This document shows, one piece after another, positions 55,494 through 64,000 of a DNA stretch of 64,000 bases (the stretch's first letter is position 1; each line of letters begins with the position of its first letter). A model generated the notes under the pieces. That model made no database searches. It worked only from the letters and a program-made list of their open reading frames with translations, and had not been told where the DNA came from. Made by a program: the position numbers and the translations under genes. This stretch comes from Paraburkholderia solitsugae (lineage in GTDB: Bacteria > Pseudomonadota > Gammaproteobacteria > Burkholderiales > Burkholderiaceae). The stretch covers positions 1-64,000 of the forward strand of contig NZ_WOEY01000057.1 in assembly GCF_013177695.1 (NCBI RefSeq), read 5' to 3'.

Positions 55494-56162
55494 TCGGGTG
55501 TGAGTCTAGCCGCGTTCGGGGGCCTTCGGGCGACGTGAGCGGTTCGTCGGTATCTGTCGACATGTCGGTTAAGCGAATGCAGCGACATCGCAGGGCGCCA
55601 AGATGCGCTGAGACAGATCGACGGGGCGATCGGGGAGTCCGCCGTGCCGCTAACTCGCCATTCGGTCACGAAATGATTCGATATCCGAACCGGACTGGTG
55701 AGGAGTAGGTCATTACCTCCCAACACTTCTATCCGCACAGCAGCGATATATAGCTGTCGCAAGCCTCCTCGCATTCCCTTTCCACAGCGCCTTGTGCTGA
55801 TAGCCGCCAGTGCCGCACCGGCATCAGCGCTCGATTTGCATCCCCAAAACGTTGTGCGATCCTGGCTTCGCCGTCGCGCTCACGCGCTCAGTGTTGTAGC
55901 GGTCGGGTGACTAGTGTGTATGCGGTATTCGCCAGCCCTTGCGGTTTTCTGAGTCGGTGAGCATGGTGCATAGCGCCGTCTGGCATCGGGCCGCGCTTGA
56001 CTGTCGAATAAATAGCAGCGTCACCCGCTTCACGACCCTAGGCATCGTTGTGGCAGCAATCTGGCGATCCACGGACCTGATGGTGATGGCACAGCCGAGG
56101 CGTGCGGTGGGCGCCATTGATACAGACGGACGAACAGCATTATTTTTCGGAGAGGAAAAGGC
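55494..56162. other. gap without recognised gene
   Basis: About 670 bp between IS256 copy 2 and the Arg-rich protein. A plus-strand frame at 55939-56211 is open but overlaps the better supported 56163 gene and has no family resemblance. A promoter for the following genes should lie here; none was clear. Confidence 0.4.
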
Positions 56163-56447
56163 ATGGAGATTGAACGTTTTACATTTATGGGCACTGGCGA
56201 GCGGGTTGTGAAGGTGTCTGGCACGGGCATCAATGTCTACATTGCTGAGTCGGTACCCGTTGAGGTGCTCGAGATGTTTATGAAGCGTATGCGTTCGCAA
56301 ATGGCGCGCCGCATCGGCCGCCTCCGGCATGCCGAACGCCGCTGGAAGCGCCGCAGGCTTAAACGTGTGCGGGTACGCGTGCGTAGATGCTGGCTCAAGA
56401 AACGCCGCCACAAACCGCGCGAGCGGAGCCGCATGCCACGCAGGTAG
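56163..56447 (+). CDS. small arginine-rich protein, unknown (94 aa)
   Basis: A GGAGAGGAAAAGG sequence precedes the ATG. The N-terminal half (MEIERFTFMGTGERVVKVSG, GINVYIAESVPVEVLEMFMK) looks like a compact folded domain; from about residue 41 the chain is dominated by Arg and Lys (RRIGRLRHAERRWKRRRLKR and onwards). Such a tail would bind nucleic acid or acidic membranes. No family is recognised. It lies 108 bp upstream of the AAA ATPase on the same strand, so the two may be co-transcribed. Confidence 0.6.
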   Translation: MEIERFTFMGTGERVVKVSGTGINVYIAESVPVEVLEMFMKRMRSQMARRIGRLRHAERRWKRRRLKRVRVRVRRCWLKKRRHKPRERSRMPRR

Positions 56448-56555
56448 ACCTAAATGCGGCTTGCATCAGTAGCGATGCCAACCAATGCCTGGCGGCCGGC
56501 GCGTTGTATCAGTCGACGCAGCCCGCTGCCTTAATCTACAGACCGAGCTAAATCT

Positions 56556-58523
56556 ATGAATGGATTGTTCAGAACGCCAGTGGGCCTTACCTTGCGCCTG
56601 ATTTTTGTGGGCCTGTTTATTTTGAGTATCGTGCACTCGCCTGCTTTGGGCTATCTCCTCGGGGCAGCCCAGCGCTCCCAGCTGCTTTCGCTTACGCTCA
56701 TGGCTGCCGTCTCGGTGTGGGTGCAGGACCGACGCAGCGGGCGGTGGGCGAGCGCGGCGTTTCTTGTGCTAAGTGTGGGGCTGCTGCGCATCGCACTCCC
56801 GATTGACAGATTAAGCGGGTACGGTTTGGCTATCTGGGGTCTAGCCGCTGGTGGCATCCTGATCCAGCGCTACTGGTTGAGAAAGCAGGCAGCGAAAGGC
56901 CGGTCTACAGCGAATGCCGGTGCGGCCGCGCAGTTACCACGGCACCGGTCTGAGCCGTCGCAGCCGGTCTACCTATTCGATCAAAACGTGCAGCAGGCGC
57001 GCTACCGGTTCGCCGATCTGGTCGGTATGGGCGAGACCAAGAAGCGAATGCTGGCGGCTGGTGAGGATATCGTGCGCGGCAGCGGTAACAAGCGCAACGG
57101 TGTATTGCTGTTCGGAGACCCCGGTAACGGCAAGACACTTTTCGCCGAGGCACTCGCGGGCGAGTTGAAGGTGCCTTTCATGTCGATCACCTACGGGGAT
57201 GTCGCATCGAAGTGGATCAACGAGACGCCTCAGAAGATCGACGCGATGTTCCGCACGGCTCGACGGCTTGGCGCTTGCGTCCTGTTCATCGATGAATTCG
57301 ACTCGTTCACGAAACCCCGTGACGAAGGCGGACATTCGATGGACCGGGATATGGCGAACGTGATGTTGACGAACATCAACAACCTGCACGGTACTCGTGT
57401 GGTCCTTGTGGCTGCCACGAACTTTATCGACAAGCTGGATCCTGCGGCTATCCGCGATGGGCGTTTCGATTACAAGATCGAAATCCCGCCGCCCGATATG
57501 GAAGCGCGAGTGGCAATCCTGCGTAAGTCCATCGGTGAAAGCCTCGGCTCCTCCTTTGTTGAACCGGTAGCGATCACGAGCCTGGCCGAGCGTTGGTCCG
57601 GCTTCAGCGCCAGCCGCCTCACGAGCATCGGTGGACAACTGGCCGACATGCGCCGCGACGGCAAGTTCGGCGCGGGCAAGGTGACTTTCGACCTCGGAAT
57701 GCGGGCGATGCGCCTGATCCAGGGCCGCAAGGGCAAGCTGCCAGAGGATGTGAAGTCGATCGACGAAATCATCATGCCGGGCGAGGCACGCACTGTCCTG
57801 CGTGATATGGCCTACAGGATGCAGCAGGTCCACAACCTGGAAAAGATGGGCGGCAGCCTTCCCCGGGGTGCAATCTTCTTTGGTCCTCCGGGGACGGGTA
57901 AGACTCAGGCGGCGATGGCGCTTGCCCAGGCAAGTGGATGGGCGTTCCTGATGACGACCGGCGCGAAGCTTGTAAGTAATCCGAACCTCTGGGGCAGGTT
58001 GGTGCGTGAAGCAAAGGATATCCGTCCGGCAATCGTCTTCATCGAAGAAGCTGACGATACGCTGCTCGACCGTCGTTACTCGAACGTGGCGCGTTTGACT
58101 AATGAAATCCTGGCAACTGTTGACGGTGTTGACGGCCGGGTTCGGGACGTGATGTATATCGCGGCCACGAACCACTACGATCGCCTGGATAGCGCAGTGT
58201 TGCGTGGCGGGCGGTTCGAGGAAAAGGTCCGCTTCGACGTTCCGGAACCGCAGGACATGCGGGCTTATCTCGGCCAGAAGCTGGCGAAGGTGGCCGGCAA
58301 CATTTACACCGTCGCTCCGGGTGTGCTTGACCGCTGCGTTGCGGTGCTGGCCGGGCGATCAATCGCCGATGCCGACGCGGTCATCGCCCAGGCGATCAAC
58401 TTCGCTGCCGTCCGCGCCCTGCGAGGCGCTGGAGCCCGTTTATGTCCCGGTGATATGTCAGCCGCCGCGCAGGTCGTGTTTGGTGAAAACGGCCAGGCAA
58501 CAGCGAGGCCTACATACAAGTGA
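56556..58523 (+). CDS. membrane-anchored tandem AAA ATPase
   Basis: A 655-aa protein. Four hydrophobic segments fill residues about 10-105, then a linker, then two AAA modules. Module 1 has Walker A GDPGNGKT (187-194), Walker B VLFIDEFD (242-249), sensor VAATN and arginine finger in DGRFD. Module 2 has GPPGTGKT (443-450), IVFIEEAD (493-500), IAATN and GGRFE. Both carry the residues for ATP hydrolysis. The arrangement is like Cdc48/VCP but with a membrane anchor in place of the N domain and no protease domain, so it is not FtsH. A substrate-remodelling role at the inner membrane is inferred. Confidence 0.85.
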   Translation: MNGLFRTPVGLTLRLIFVGLFILSIVHSPALGYLLGAAQRSQLLSLTLMAAVSVWVQDRRSGRWASAAFLVLSVGLLRIALPIDRLSGYGLAIWGLAAGGILIQRYWLRKQAAKGRSTANAGAAAQLPRHRSEPSQPVYLFDQNVQQARYRFADLVGMGETKKRMLAAGEDIVRGSGNKRNGVLLFGDPGNGKTLFAEALAGELKVPFMSITYGDVASKWINETPQKIDAMFRTARRLGACVLFIDEFDSFTKPRDEGGHSMDRDMANVMLTNINNLHGTRVVLVAATNFIDKLDPAAIRDGRFDYKIEIPPPDMEARVAILRKSIGESLGSSFVEPVAITSLAERWSGFSASRLTSIGGQLADMRRDGKFGAGKVTFDLGMRAMRLIQGRKGKLPEDVKSIDEIIMPGEARTVLRDMAYRMQQVHNLEKMGGSLPRGAIFFGPPGTGKTQAAMALAQASGWAFLMTTGAKLVSNPNLWGRLVREAKDIRPAIVFIEEADDTLLDRRYSNVARLTNEILATVDGVDGRVRDVMYIAATNHYDRLDSAVLRGGRFEEKVRFDVPEPQDMRAYLGQKLAKVAGNIYTVAPGVLDRCVAVLAGRSIADADAVIAQAINFAAVRALRGAGARLCPGDMSAAAQVVFGENGQATARPTYK

Positions 58524-58955
58524 GGTTGTCAAAACTTCCGACTCTCCCGCAGGGGGCGGTGTTGCCAAGGATGCTCTTCAACCGGATGTATGGGGTTGGG
58601 GGCGCCGGCATCCTCACTGGCACTGCTGCCTTTAATGGAGCGAGGAACGCAGCATGCATCGCCTAACCTAATTTACGGGTCAAAAAGTTGACGCTTGAAG
58701 GGGCAACAGTCATAGGAATCTGGCGTGGTCGGTGAGCGGATTGATGGTACAACGAAAGTTCCTCCCGAGCGCGTACGAATGACGTGCAAAACGGTGCGAC
58801 TTTCAACTCCACGCGGGGATTCATTTTGGTTATTCTTTGAGTCGCGATGCATCTGGTCTGTTGCCACTCATGGCATGCCGAGCATTGTTTCGTGATTGCG
58901 ATGACGCCGACCGGTGCGTTCCCCGCGCGCGGTTGATTCTTCAGGTAAGGAGGAC
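58524..58955. other. gap without recognised gene
   Basis: About 430 bp between the ATPase and the next gene, with no credible frame. The end carries a strong ribosome site (TAAGGAGGACATG) belonging to the 58956 gene. Confidence 0.4.
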
Positions 58956-59519
58956 ATGATGATTGATTTTGCCAGCCCGGTTCAGCAAAAGCTCACCACA
59001 ATTTCTGACACGGAGGTTTTAAGATTGAAGAAAGACGACTATGGAATCGCGTTCTTTCCGGGGTGTGGTGAAACCGTAGTCAGTCCGCTCCTGGTTCAGC
59101 GTCTTTGGAACCTGTGGGCGATAAGCGAGTTCTGGACACCGCGACACGGTCTTGGCGTGGGCGCCTTGGTGAACACCGACGGCGCAGAGCTACAAATTAT
59201 GGACTGGAAACCGGCAAATGACAGGCAATTCGAATCGCTGTTTGAAGAAAATCTCGCAAATCCCGTTTGGGTGGCTGAGCACGCCGGGCGTGCGCGGGAA
59301 GTGATGCTGTCAGAGGTCGAATTTGCGGCACATTTGATGAGTATCAAATGGGAAAAGGCTTTGACGATCCCTGCTGGTCATGGCGCGCCACTTATATCGG
59401 CAATATATTGGGCCATGCCTAGTTTGATATTGATGGCGTATCACAAGCTGCAGTTGCCGTCAGCTCACTTGGGAAATTGGATCGCTGAATCAGAGAACAG
59501 TCGCTGGTTGAGTCTCTGA
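58956..59519 (+). CDS. unknown protein (187 aa)
   Basis: A TAAGGAGG site just before ATG ATG (58956/58959) marks this as translated. Composition is normal and mostly soluble: DDYGIAFFPGCGETVVSPLL, LWNLWAISEFWTPRHGLGVG, VNTDGAELQIMDWKPANDRQ. A hydrophobic patch near 160 (LISAIYWAMPSLILMAYHKL) may be a buried helix. No family is recognised. It follows the AAA ATPase on the same strand and may belong to the same functional set, but the 432-bp gap weakens that. Confidence 0.55.
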   Translation: MMIDFASPVQQKLTTISDTEVLRLKKDDYGIAFFPGCGETVVSPLLVQRLWNLWAISEFWTPRHGLGVGALVNTDGAELQIMDWKPANDRQFESLFEENLANPVWVAEHAGRAREVMLSEVEFAAHLMSIKWEKALTIPAGHGAPLISAIYWAMPSLILMAYHKLQLPSAHLGNWIAESENSRWLSL

Positions 59520-60896
59520 TCGCGATCGCTAAGAGCTAACAGCTAACATGAGCCGGCCAGGTAGGGAATGAGGGGGCCAGTAAGCAAGGAACGTGGCAGC
59601 CAGCGGGCGTCAGGTTCCCATGTGGCAGTCTCCCGATGCGTCCAGACACGTCGGGGCGCTTTATACCGTTCACGTGGCGAATCAATCCAACCGCAGTGGC
59701 GCATCGGTATAACTCGCGCAACGCGTTGAAGCCGACGTGGACAGGACGATGAACTCATCTCGCTTCACAGATCGACATTATATCGATCAACCTGAATGGC
59801 GAGCGGATCAACCGGAACAGCAACGGCAATGGAATTCCGGTCGGCAGCGCGGTCACCTATGCGAGCGGCAGCATGGATGCCAGTCTGATTAACACATCCA
59901 GCGCCGCCAGATGCCCGAGCGCCTGATTGACCACATGAACGCAATCCTGAACGCCGGTGCCATCCGGCGTTTCACAGTCGCGCGCCGACCACGCGCAGTT
60001 TCTCGTGCTTGCCGAGCAACACCTGCGCCATGTTTGGCGTCAAATTGTTAGGACTGCAGGCCGGATCTTCGCCAGGCTGCATCAACAAACTGCCAACGTT
60101 TTTGCTGTAGTACTTGATCGGCTTGACGACAGATTCGCCAACGAAGTTCAACGCCGCGGACCCGGGCTGCTGCATTGCCCAGTGGCTTATCGCGAAAAGG
60201 CAGCGCCCGGTTGCGTTCGGCAAATCGCACCCTAACGCTTGGCTTGCGGTCGTGCGCTGGATGTACCAGTAGGGGCACGATCACAAATTACGGTCAACCA
60301 GGCTGGAATCTTCGAAAAAACGAAAAGATGATTCGAGTATCGCCTCTTTTCACCCGAAAGGGGCATCGTGCGCTACCACGCTCGTCATCGCGAACTGACG
60401 GATTACCCGTCGGGTCGCTGTCGTCAATTGGCGGGTGACGTACGCGTCGCCCTCGCGGATCAGGCAGCGCATTACTCGCAGCGTTCGCGCCAAGCAGGGT
60501 GAGCGGCAGTAGCGTGGAGAGGCTTCATCCCTTCGGCGCGCGGTGGTCACGCTTGAGGAGCGATATCTCTAGCTCCGCTTCCGGACTGCGCTTCACAATC
60601 CGCCACTATTGAAATGATCCGTTGGCCATTGTTCGCACATACTGGCGCTGCTCCATGGGCGAGTGAGTCGTTCTCCTGATGGAATGCATCAGGCCTCCGA
60701 ACCCGGTAATGCGCGCCCTGGTGACCAGTCGCAAAGACCAGGGTTATTTTAACCCGGCCACCTGCTTCTCGGGCTTCCGGTGACACGCGCTCGCGAAGCT
60801 TGCGTTCAGTTATTCAGGAGAGAGACTGGCATTGCGGCTGTTGTCCGTTGTGCCGCGCAATAGTCTAATTTTCATTCTCAATAAAATGGAATCCGA
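59520..60896. other. gene-poor stretch of the accessory region
   Basis: About 1.4 kb with no intact gene. The only protein-like signal is the decayed minus-strand frame listed separately (59856-60175). The remainder has short open frames with no recognisable motif and no repeat or RNA gene. Confidence 0.4.
59856..60175 (-). pseudogene. decayed unknown gene
   Basis: From ATG 60175 the minus strand reads MQQPGSAALNFVGESVVKPI, KYYSKNVGSLLMQPGEDPAC, SPNNLTPNMAQVLLGKHEKL, RVVGAR and then TGA; one frame over, at the same point, it continues DCETPDGTGVQDCVHVVNQA, LGHLAALDVLIRLASML to TAG at 59856. Codon use is normal in both parts, so one base was probably lost near 59980. Not recognised. Confidence 0.45.
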
Positions 60897-61115
60897 ATGA
60901 ATCTCTTACGAAAACTAGTTGAATGCCTCTTTCCATCCGATAGCGGCGATATCGATCTTCCATTACTCGCCATCGTGACAGCAACATTAAGCAGTGGTGT
61001 CGTCGCCATAGTGTTATGGATTGTACATTCCACTCCCGCACTGCCAGCGTCGGACGTGATGCCACACGATTGTCTGGAGCGCTGCGAGAAGATGTGCAAC
61101 GGTCAGATCCGTTAG
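60897..61115 (+). CDS. small single-helix membrane protein, unknown (72 aa)
   Basis: The product has a short cytoplasmic start (MNLLRKLVECLFPSDSGDID), one strong membrane helix (LLAIVTATLSSGVVAIVLWI) and a cysteine-containing tail (CLERCEKMCNGQIR). Not recognised. The ribosome site is weak. Another small hydrophobic protein follows 47 bp later. Confidence 0.4.
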   Translation: MNLLRKLVECLFPSDSGDIDLPLLAIVTATLSSGVVAIVLWIVHSTPALPASDVMPHDCLERCEKMCNGQIR

Positions 61116-61162
61116 CGGCCGCAGCGCGCGAGATTTTCACCAACTCAAGCGAGAAAATACAC

Positions 61163-61276
61163 ATGCGAAAATTTGGTTTCTACTGGTATGTCTTCTGGAC
61201 AGAATGCCTTGCCGTATTCCTTGACTGCGTGCAGCCGCTAGTCGTCGCCGCGCGGTGGCTGCGTAGAAAAAAATAG
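61163..61276 (+). CDS. possible micro-protein (37 aa), hydrophobic
   Basis: ATG 61163 opens a 37-aa frame, MRKFGFYWYVFWTECLAVFL then DCVQPLVVAARWLRRKK, with an aromatic hydrophobic stretch and a basic end, typical of a small membrane peptide. An AGCGAGAAAA sequence upstream is only a weak ribosome site. A large hairpin follows 10 bp after the stop. Confidence 0.35.
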   Translation: MRKFGFYWYVFWTECLAVFLDCVQPLVVAARWLRRKK

Positions 61277-61286
61277 GTCGTAGTCT

Positions 61287-61331
61287 GCCATCCGCTTTAG
61301 GCCCACACCCGAGACGGTGTGGGCGGATGGC
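61287..61331 (+). terminator. two-part hairpin after the small membrane genes
   Basis: GCCCACACC (61301-61309) pairs with GGTGTGGGC (61316-61324) around a 6-nt loop, and GCCATCC (61287-61293) pairs with GGATGGC (61325-61331) outside it, leaving a 7-nt bulge. There is no T run, so it may be a structured RNA or a factor-dependent end and not a classical terminator. Confidence 0.4.
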
Positions 61332-61686
61332 CGTACGAATCCGTCCACCTATCTCTCCCGGAGTTTCCCATCTGTGTCATCCACAGTTTGATCCGTCGCG
61401 CGCGCACGCCGCATCTTCATTTTCAATACCAGCTTACCGTGCGCATTTCACGATCGTCCATCCATGGCGCCGTTCCCGCGCGTCCCGGGATCTGGACCGG
61501 CGTAACGGACGTCGATGAGATGAGCCCTGATGGATAGCGCGCCGATGGATAGCGTCAAATGGAATCAACGCCCCCGCCTACCAAGCATGGTGTCCCTGTG
61601 AGGCAGCAGATCTGTGGAAATCGACGGCATGAATGTCGAAATCGGAAGATCATTGAGGCATTCATTGGCTAATTGGAGAATCGGGA
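61332..61686. other. gap, nothing recognised
   Basis: About 355 bp between the hairpin and the IS110 transposase. The left end of the IS110 element should lie here, but IS110 members lack clear terminal repeats, so the boundary cannot be placed. Confidence 0.4.
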
Positions 61687-62704
61687 ATGAACTGCACGAC
61701 GGTCGGGGTTGATATCGCGAAGAGCGCTTTCCAGCTTCACTGGGTGGATGCTGACACCGGTGAAATCGTTAGCAAGCAACTCAAGCGTGCGCTGTTTCTC
61801 GAGCTTTTTGCGAATCGGAGCTCTTGTATAGTGGGCATGGAAGCTTCCGGTGGAGCCCAGCATTGGGCACGACGGTTAATCGAAACGGGTCACCACGTAA
61901 AGCTTATGCCGGCGAAGTTCGTCAAGGCCTTCGTGCTTGACAACAAAAATGATCCGGCGGACGCACGTGCGATCTGGATGGCTACGCAGATGCCCAGGAA
62001 AGCAGTCGTGGTAAAAACCGAAGCCCAGCAGGCCGCGCTCGCGCTGCACCGAATGCGTCACCAGAAGGTCAAATTCCGAACGATGCAGATGAACAGCCTG
62101 AGGGGCTGCTGAGTGAATACGGCGAAGTCATGGGCAGAAGCCGCGAGGCGCTGGACAAGGCAATTCCTGGAGTGCTCGCGAGGCTGGCTGAGCGTCTGCC
62201 GGCGATTCTGATTGAGTCGCTGAGTGAGATGTGGAATGACCTCGAAACCTGGACCGGCAAATCGTCGATATTGAGCGACGGTTGCAGGCATCGATGAAAG
62301 AGGACCGCATGTGCAACGCCATTGCTGCGGTACCTGGCGTCGGGCTGCTCACTGCAACTGCTGCGGTTGCAGCGATGGACGACCCGAAATCGTTCAAGTC
62401 TGGACGGGAGTTCGCTGCCTGGCTTGGTCTGGTAACCGCGCAAACGGGCACGGGAGGAAAGGTCGAGTTGCTCGGTATAAGTAACCGAGGGGAAACTTAT
62501 TTGCGCACTCTGCTGATCCACGGTGCACGCAGCGTGCTCTTCCACTCGAAAGACACCGGACCATGGCTCGAGCAGATAAAGAAGCGACGGCGGTTCAACG
62601 TAATAACCGTTGCGCTGGCGAACAAGAAGGCCCGCACGATCTGGGCCATTCTGGCGTACAACAGGCCGTATCAGAACAACCACGTGAGCGTGAGAGCTGC
62701 GTGA
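61687..62704 (+). pseudogene. IS110-family transposase with two frameshifts
   Basis: Nearly full length. The first part (NCTTVGVDIAKSAFQLHWVD to FRTMQMNSLRGC) ends at a false stop at 62112; frame 2 continues SEYGEVMGRSREALDKAIPG, ERLPAILIESLSEMWND; a second shift near 62250 leads to DRQIVDIERRLQASMKEDRM and on through AAVPGVGLLTATAAVAAMDD, GREFAAWLGLVTAQTGTGGK to YQNNHVSVRAA, TGA at 62702-62704. The DEDD N-terminal and the C-terminal Ser domains are both visible but cannot be joined without frameshifting. Confidence 0.85.
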
Positions 62705-62970
62705 TAGCTTGGCTGGCGTCGAGCACCAACGTTTATAGGAGCGTCAAAAGGTTGCGCTGGCAACAAGTGCGATGACAAGACAGGTCGGACCGTGACTTGC
62801 TAAACCTGCATGCTGCAAAGAGCCTCGAGCTCGTGCGTCAACTGAGGAAGCGAGTCAGCGGATTTCATCGGGGCCCGCAGCGTATCAGGCTGCAATAAGG
62901 CCGCATATAAAACTGCAGCCTATCTTGTTTAAGTCAAAGTACTTGAAAACTTGCGCATAAAGGGGCGTTC

Positions 62971-63114
62971 ATGCAAAGCAGCATGGCTGCTCGCATTGCC
63001 ATCATGATCGTCGGCGTCCACCGCGAGCTCTCAAAGACGATCACGGTGGACGAACAACGTTTCGCGGGCAATCGCGTGGATCAGCAGGTATGGCTGGAAT
63101 GGCGTCACCCATAA
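62971..63114 (+). CDS. possible small protein (47 aa), unknown
   Basis: ATG 62971 after AGGGGCG opens MQSSMAARIAIMIVGVHREL, SKTITVDEQRFAGNRVDQQV, WLEWRHP, stop TAA 63112-63114. It has one short hydrophobic segment. It is not recognised and may be part of a broken gene. Confidence 0.25.
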   Translation: MQSSMAARIAIMIVGVHRELSKTITVDEQRFAGNRVDQQVWLEWRHP

Positions 63115-63209
63115 TCCAGAACGTGGAAAAATCGTGCGATCCGGATTTGCTTCATCCGCGAGGGCATACGCGCTTACTTCACATGTTTCGCGCCGGTAAG
63201 TGAGCGGAA

Positions 63210-64000
63210 CTACACCGGCTTGAAACCCAGTGGTTCGTCGGCGATGTGACCCGCCGATGTCGACTCCGGCGCGACTTCGCTGGCGGCTGGTTTGGCAGCC
63301 CGTTCTTCGCCAGCTTGCTCGTGGGAGGCCACAGACGGGATGGCCTGCGGCAGCACCATGCCGAGCGCCTGCGTGAGCGCGGGCTTCAGTGCCTGGAATC
63401 GCCGCTGGAGAACCATCCGATCAACCAGTCCGGCTAGCTCACCCTCGTCCGCGCCCCGGCTGTGAGCCTCAGCCAGTAACGTCTCATAGTTGACAGACTC
63501 GCGCATGGCATCGCCACACGCAATGTGGGCCCGCTCCAGTGCCGTAAGTACAGTGGATTCCTGAATGACTGCATTCGGATTGCAGTTGATGAATTGTGGG
63601 TTCTGGACGAGGTAGGTGTCGAGGGTTTCGAACCACCGCGTGCTTTCCTGACCCGACTTCACCAACTTCATGGCCGGGACACCGGTGCGCAGAATGCGCA
63701 GTTGCCCAGGCATCATGCCCGCCTCGGTCAGCTTCGCGATCTGAGTGATCGCGCCACGCTGGGACTCCTCCCGAGGGGTGAGTGTGATGATGACGCTGTG
63801 AAGGTCGCCGAGCGTTCCGGGCGTTTCGCGTGCAAATTCGCACAGTGCATCGAAGCCGGAGGGGGCAATGCAGAGGATAGCGCGGCCGGATGTGCAGCTA
63901 AGCTTCCTGTAGCTTTCCTCGAAGCGAGCAGGTGTGAAGCGGTGTGTGTCGGGTTCAGCATTTGCATTGCTGCCACGCTGATTGCTGACGGTGACTACCT
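63210..64000 (-). CDS. StbB-like plasmid stability/partition protein, C-terminal part
   Basis: The frame is open to the window edge (at least 263 codons, 5' end missing). Segments GDLHSVIITLTPREESQRGA, ITQIAKLTEAGMMPGQLRIL, FETLDTYLVQNPQFINCNPN and NAVIQESTVLTALERAHIAC follow the order seen in the C-terminal half of StbB/MobD-like P-loop ATPases, in which a pump helix I..L...G, a KIR-like strand and a PNAV-E element occur. The P-loop would be beyond 64000. The last about 55 residues are Ala/Glu-rich and variable. Such genes sit on plasmids and integrative elements. Confidence 0.5.
   Translation of the reverse strand, partial: VVTVSNQRGSNANAEPDTHRFTPARFEESYRKLSCTSGRAILCIAPSGFDALCEFARETPGTLGDLHSVIITLTPREESQRGAITQIAKLTEAGMMPGQLRILRTGVPAMKLVKSGQESTRWFETLDTYLVQNPQFINCNPNAVIQESTVLTALERAHIACGDAMRESVNYETLLAEAHSRGADEGELAGLVDRMVLQRRFQALKPALTQALGMVLPQAIPSVASHEQAGEERAAKPAASEVAPESTSAGHIADEPLGFKPV

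Noticed and set aside
56973..58175. A 400-codon minus-strand frame within the AAA ATPase gene.
   Set aside because: Antisense shadow of a gene with intact AAA motifs; no motif of its own.

Overview
The window looks like a chromosomal segment of a high-GC betaproteobacterium, most likely Paraburkholderia/Burkholderia. Pointers are a CIRCE-controlled groES-groEL pair, the gene order yqgE-ruvX-pyrR-pyrB-pyrC' (inactive dihydroorotase type)-plsC, and an O-antigen locus running from apaH through rmlBACD-wzm-wzt to wbiG-wbiH-wbiI like genes. The genus is inferred from gene order and protein resemblance; no search was run.

1-13 kb is housekeeping: an IS630 remnant, groESL, cysC, a ThiD-like kinase, a rubredoxin (56 aa), an alpha-helical protein that may be a relic of a type IV pilus chemosensory (ChpA-like) gene, yqgE, ruvX, the pyrimidine genes pyrR-pyrB-pyrC', plsC and apaH.

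13-47 kb is the surface polysaccharide locus, entered through a stand-alone TnpB element at its apaH edge. A plus-strand operon makes dTDP-L-rhamnose (rmlB, rmlA, rmlC, rmlD), encodes an ABC-2 exporter (wzm, wzt) and a run of glycosyltransferases. One of these (25691-27373) carries eleven consecutive tyrosine-marked heptads and a basic amphipathic tail, a layout that suggests a membrane-bound molecular ruler. A minus-strand module (31650-35814) looks like a dTDP-4-amino-4,6-dideoxyhexose pathway (aminotransferase plus NeuD-like acetyltransferase) with two glycosyltransferases. Next come a WbbL-like transferase, wbiG, wbiH and wbiI (primer sugar and lipid carrier loading), an OafA-type acyltransferase, an IS5-family insertion and a second WecA-like transferase, of which a deleted copy lies at 42.5-42.8 kb. 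Decayed IS110, IS3, IS21 and IS1111 fragments mark the module joints.

47-64 kb is accessory: a methyl-accepting chemotaxis protein, a livF pseudogene, two near-identical IS256-family copies in direct orientation, each with its own 9-bp target duplication (one splits a small membrane protein gene that can be rebuilt), a winged-helix regulator with an overlapping partner, a membrane-anchored double-AAA ATPase preceded by a very arginine-rich small protein, several unknown small genes, a frameshifted IS110 transposase, and at the right edge the 3' part of a gene resembling plasmid-stability StbB. This end has the look of a mobile island. No tRNA, rRNA or CRISPR array was seen.
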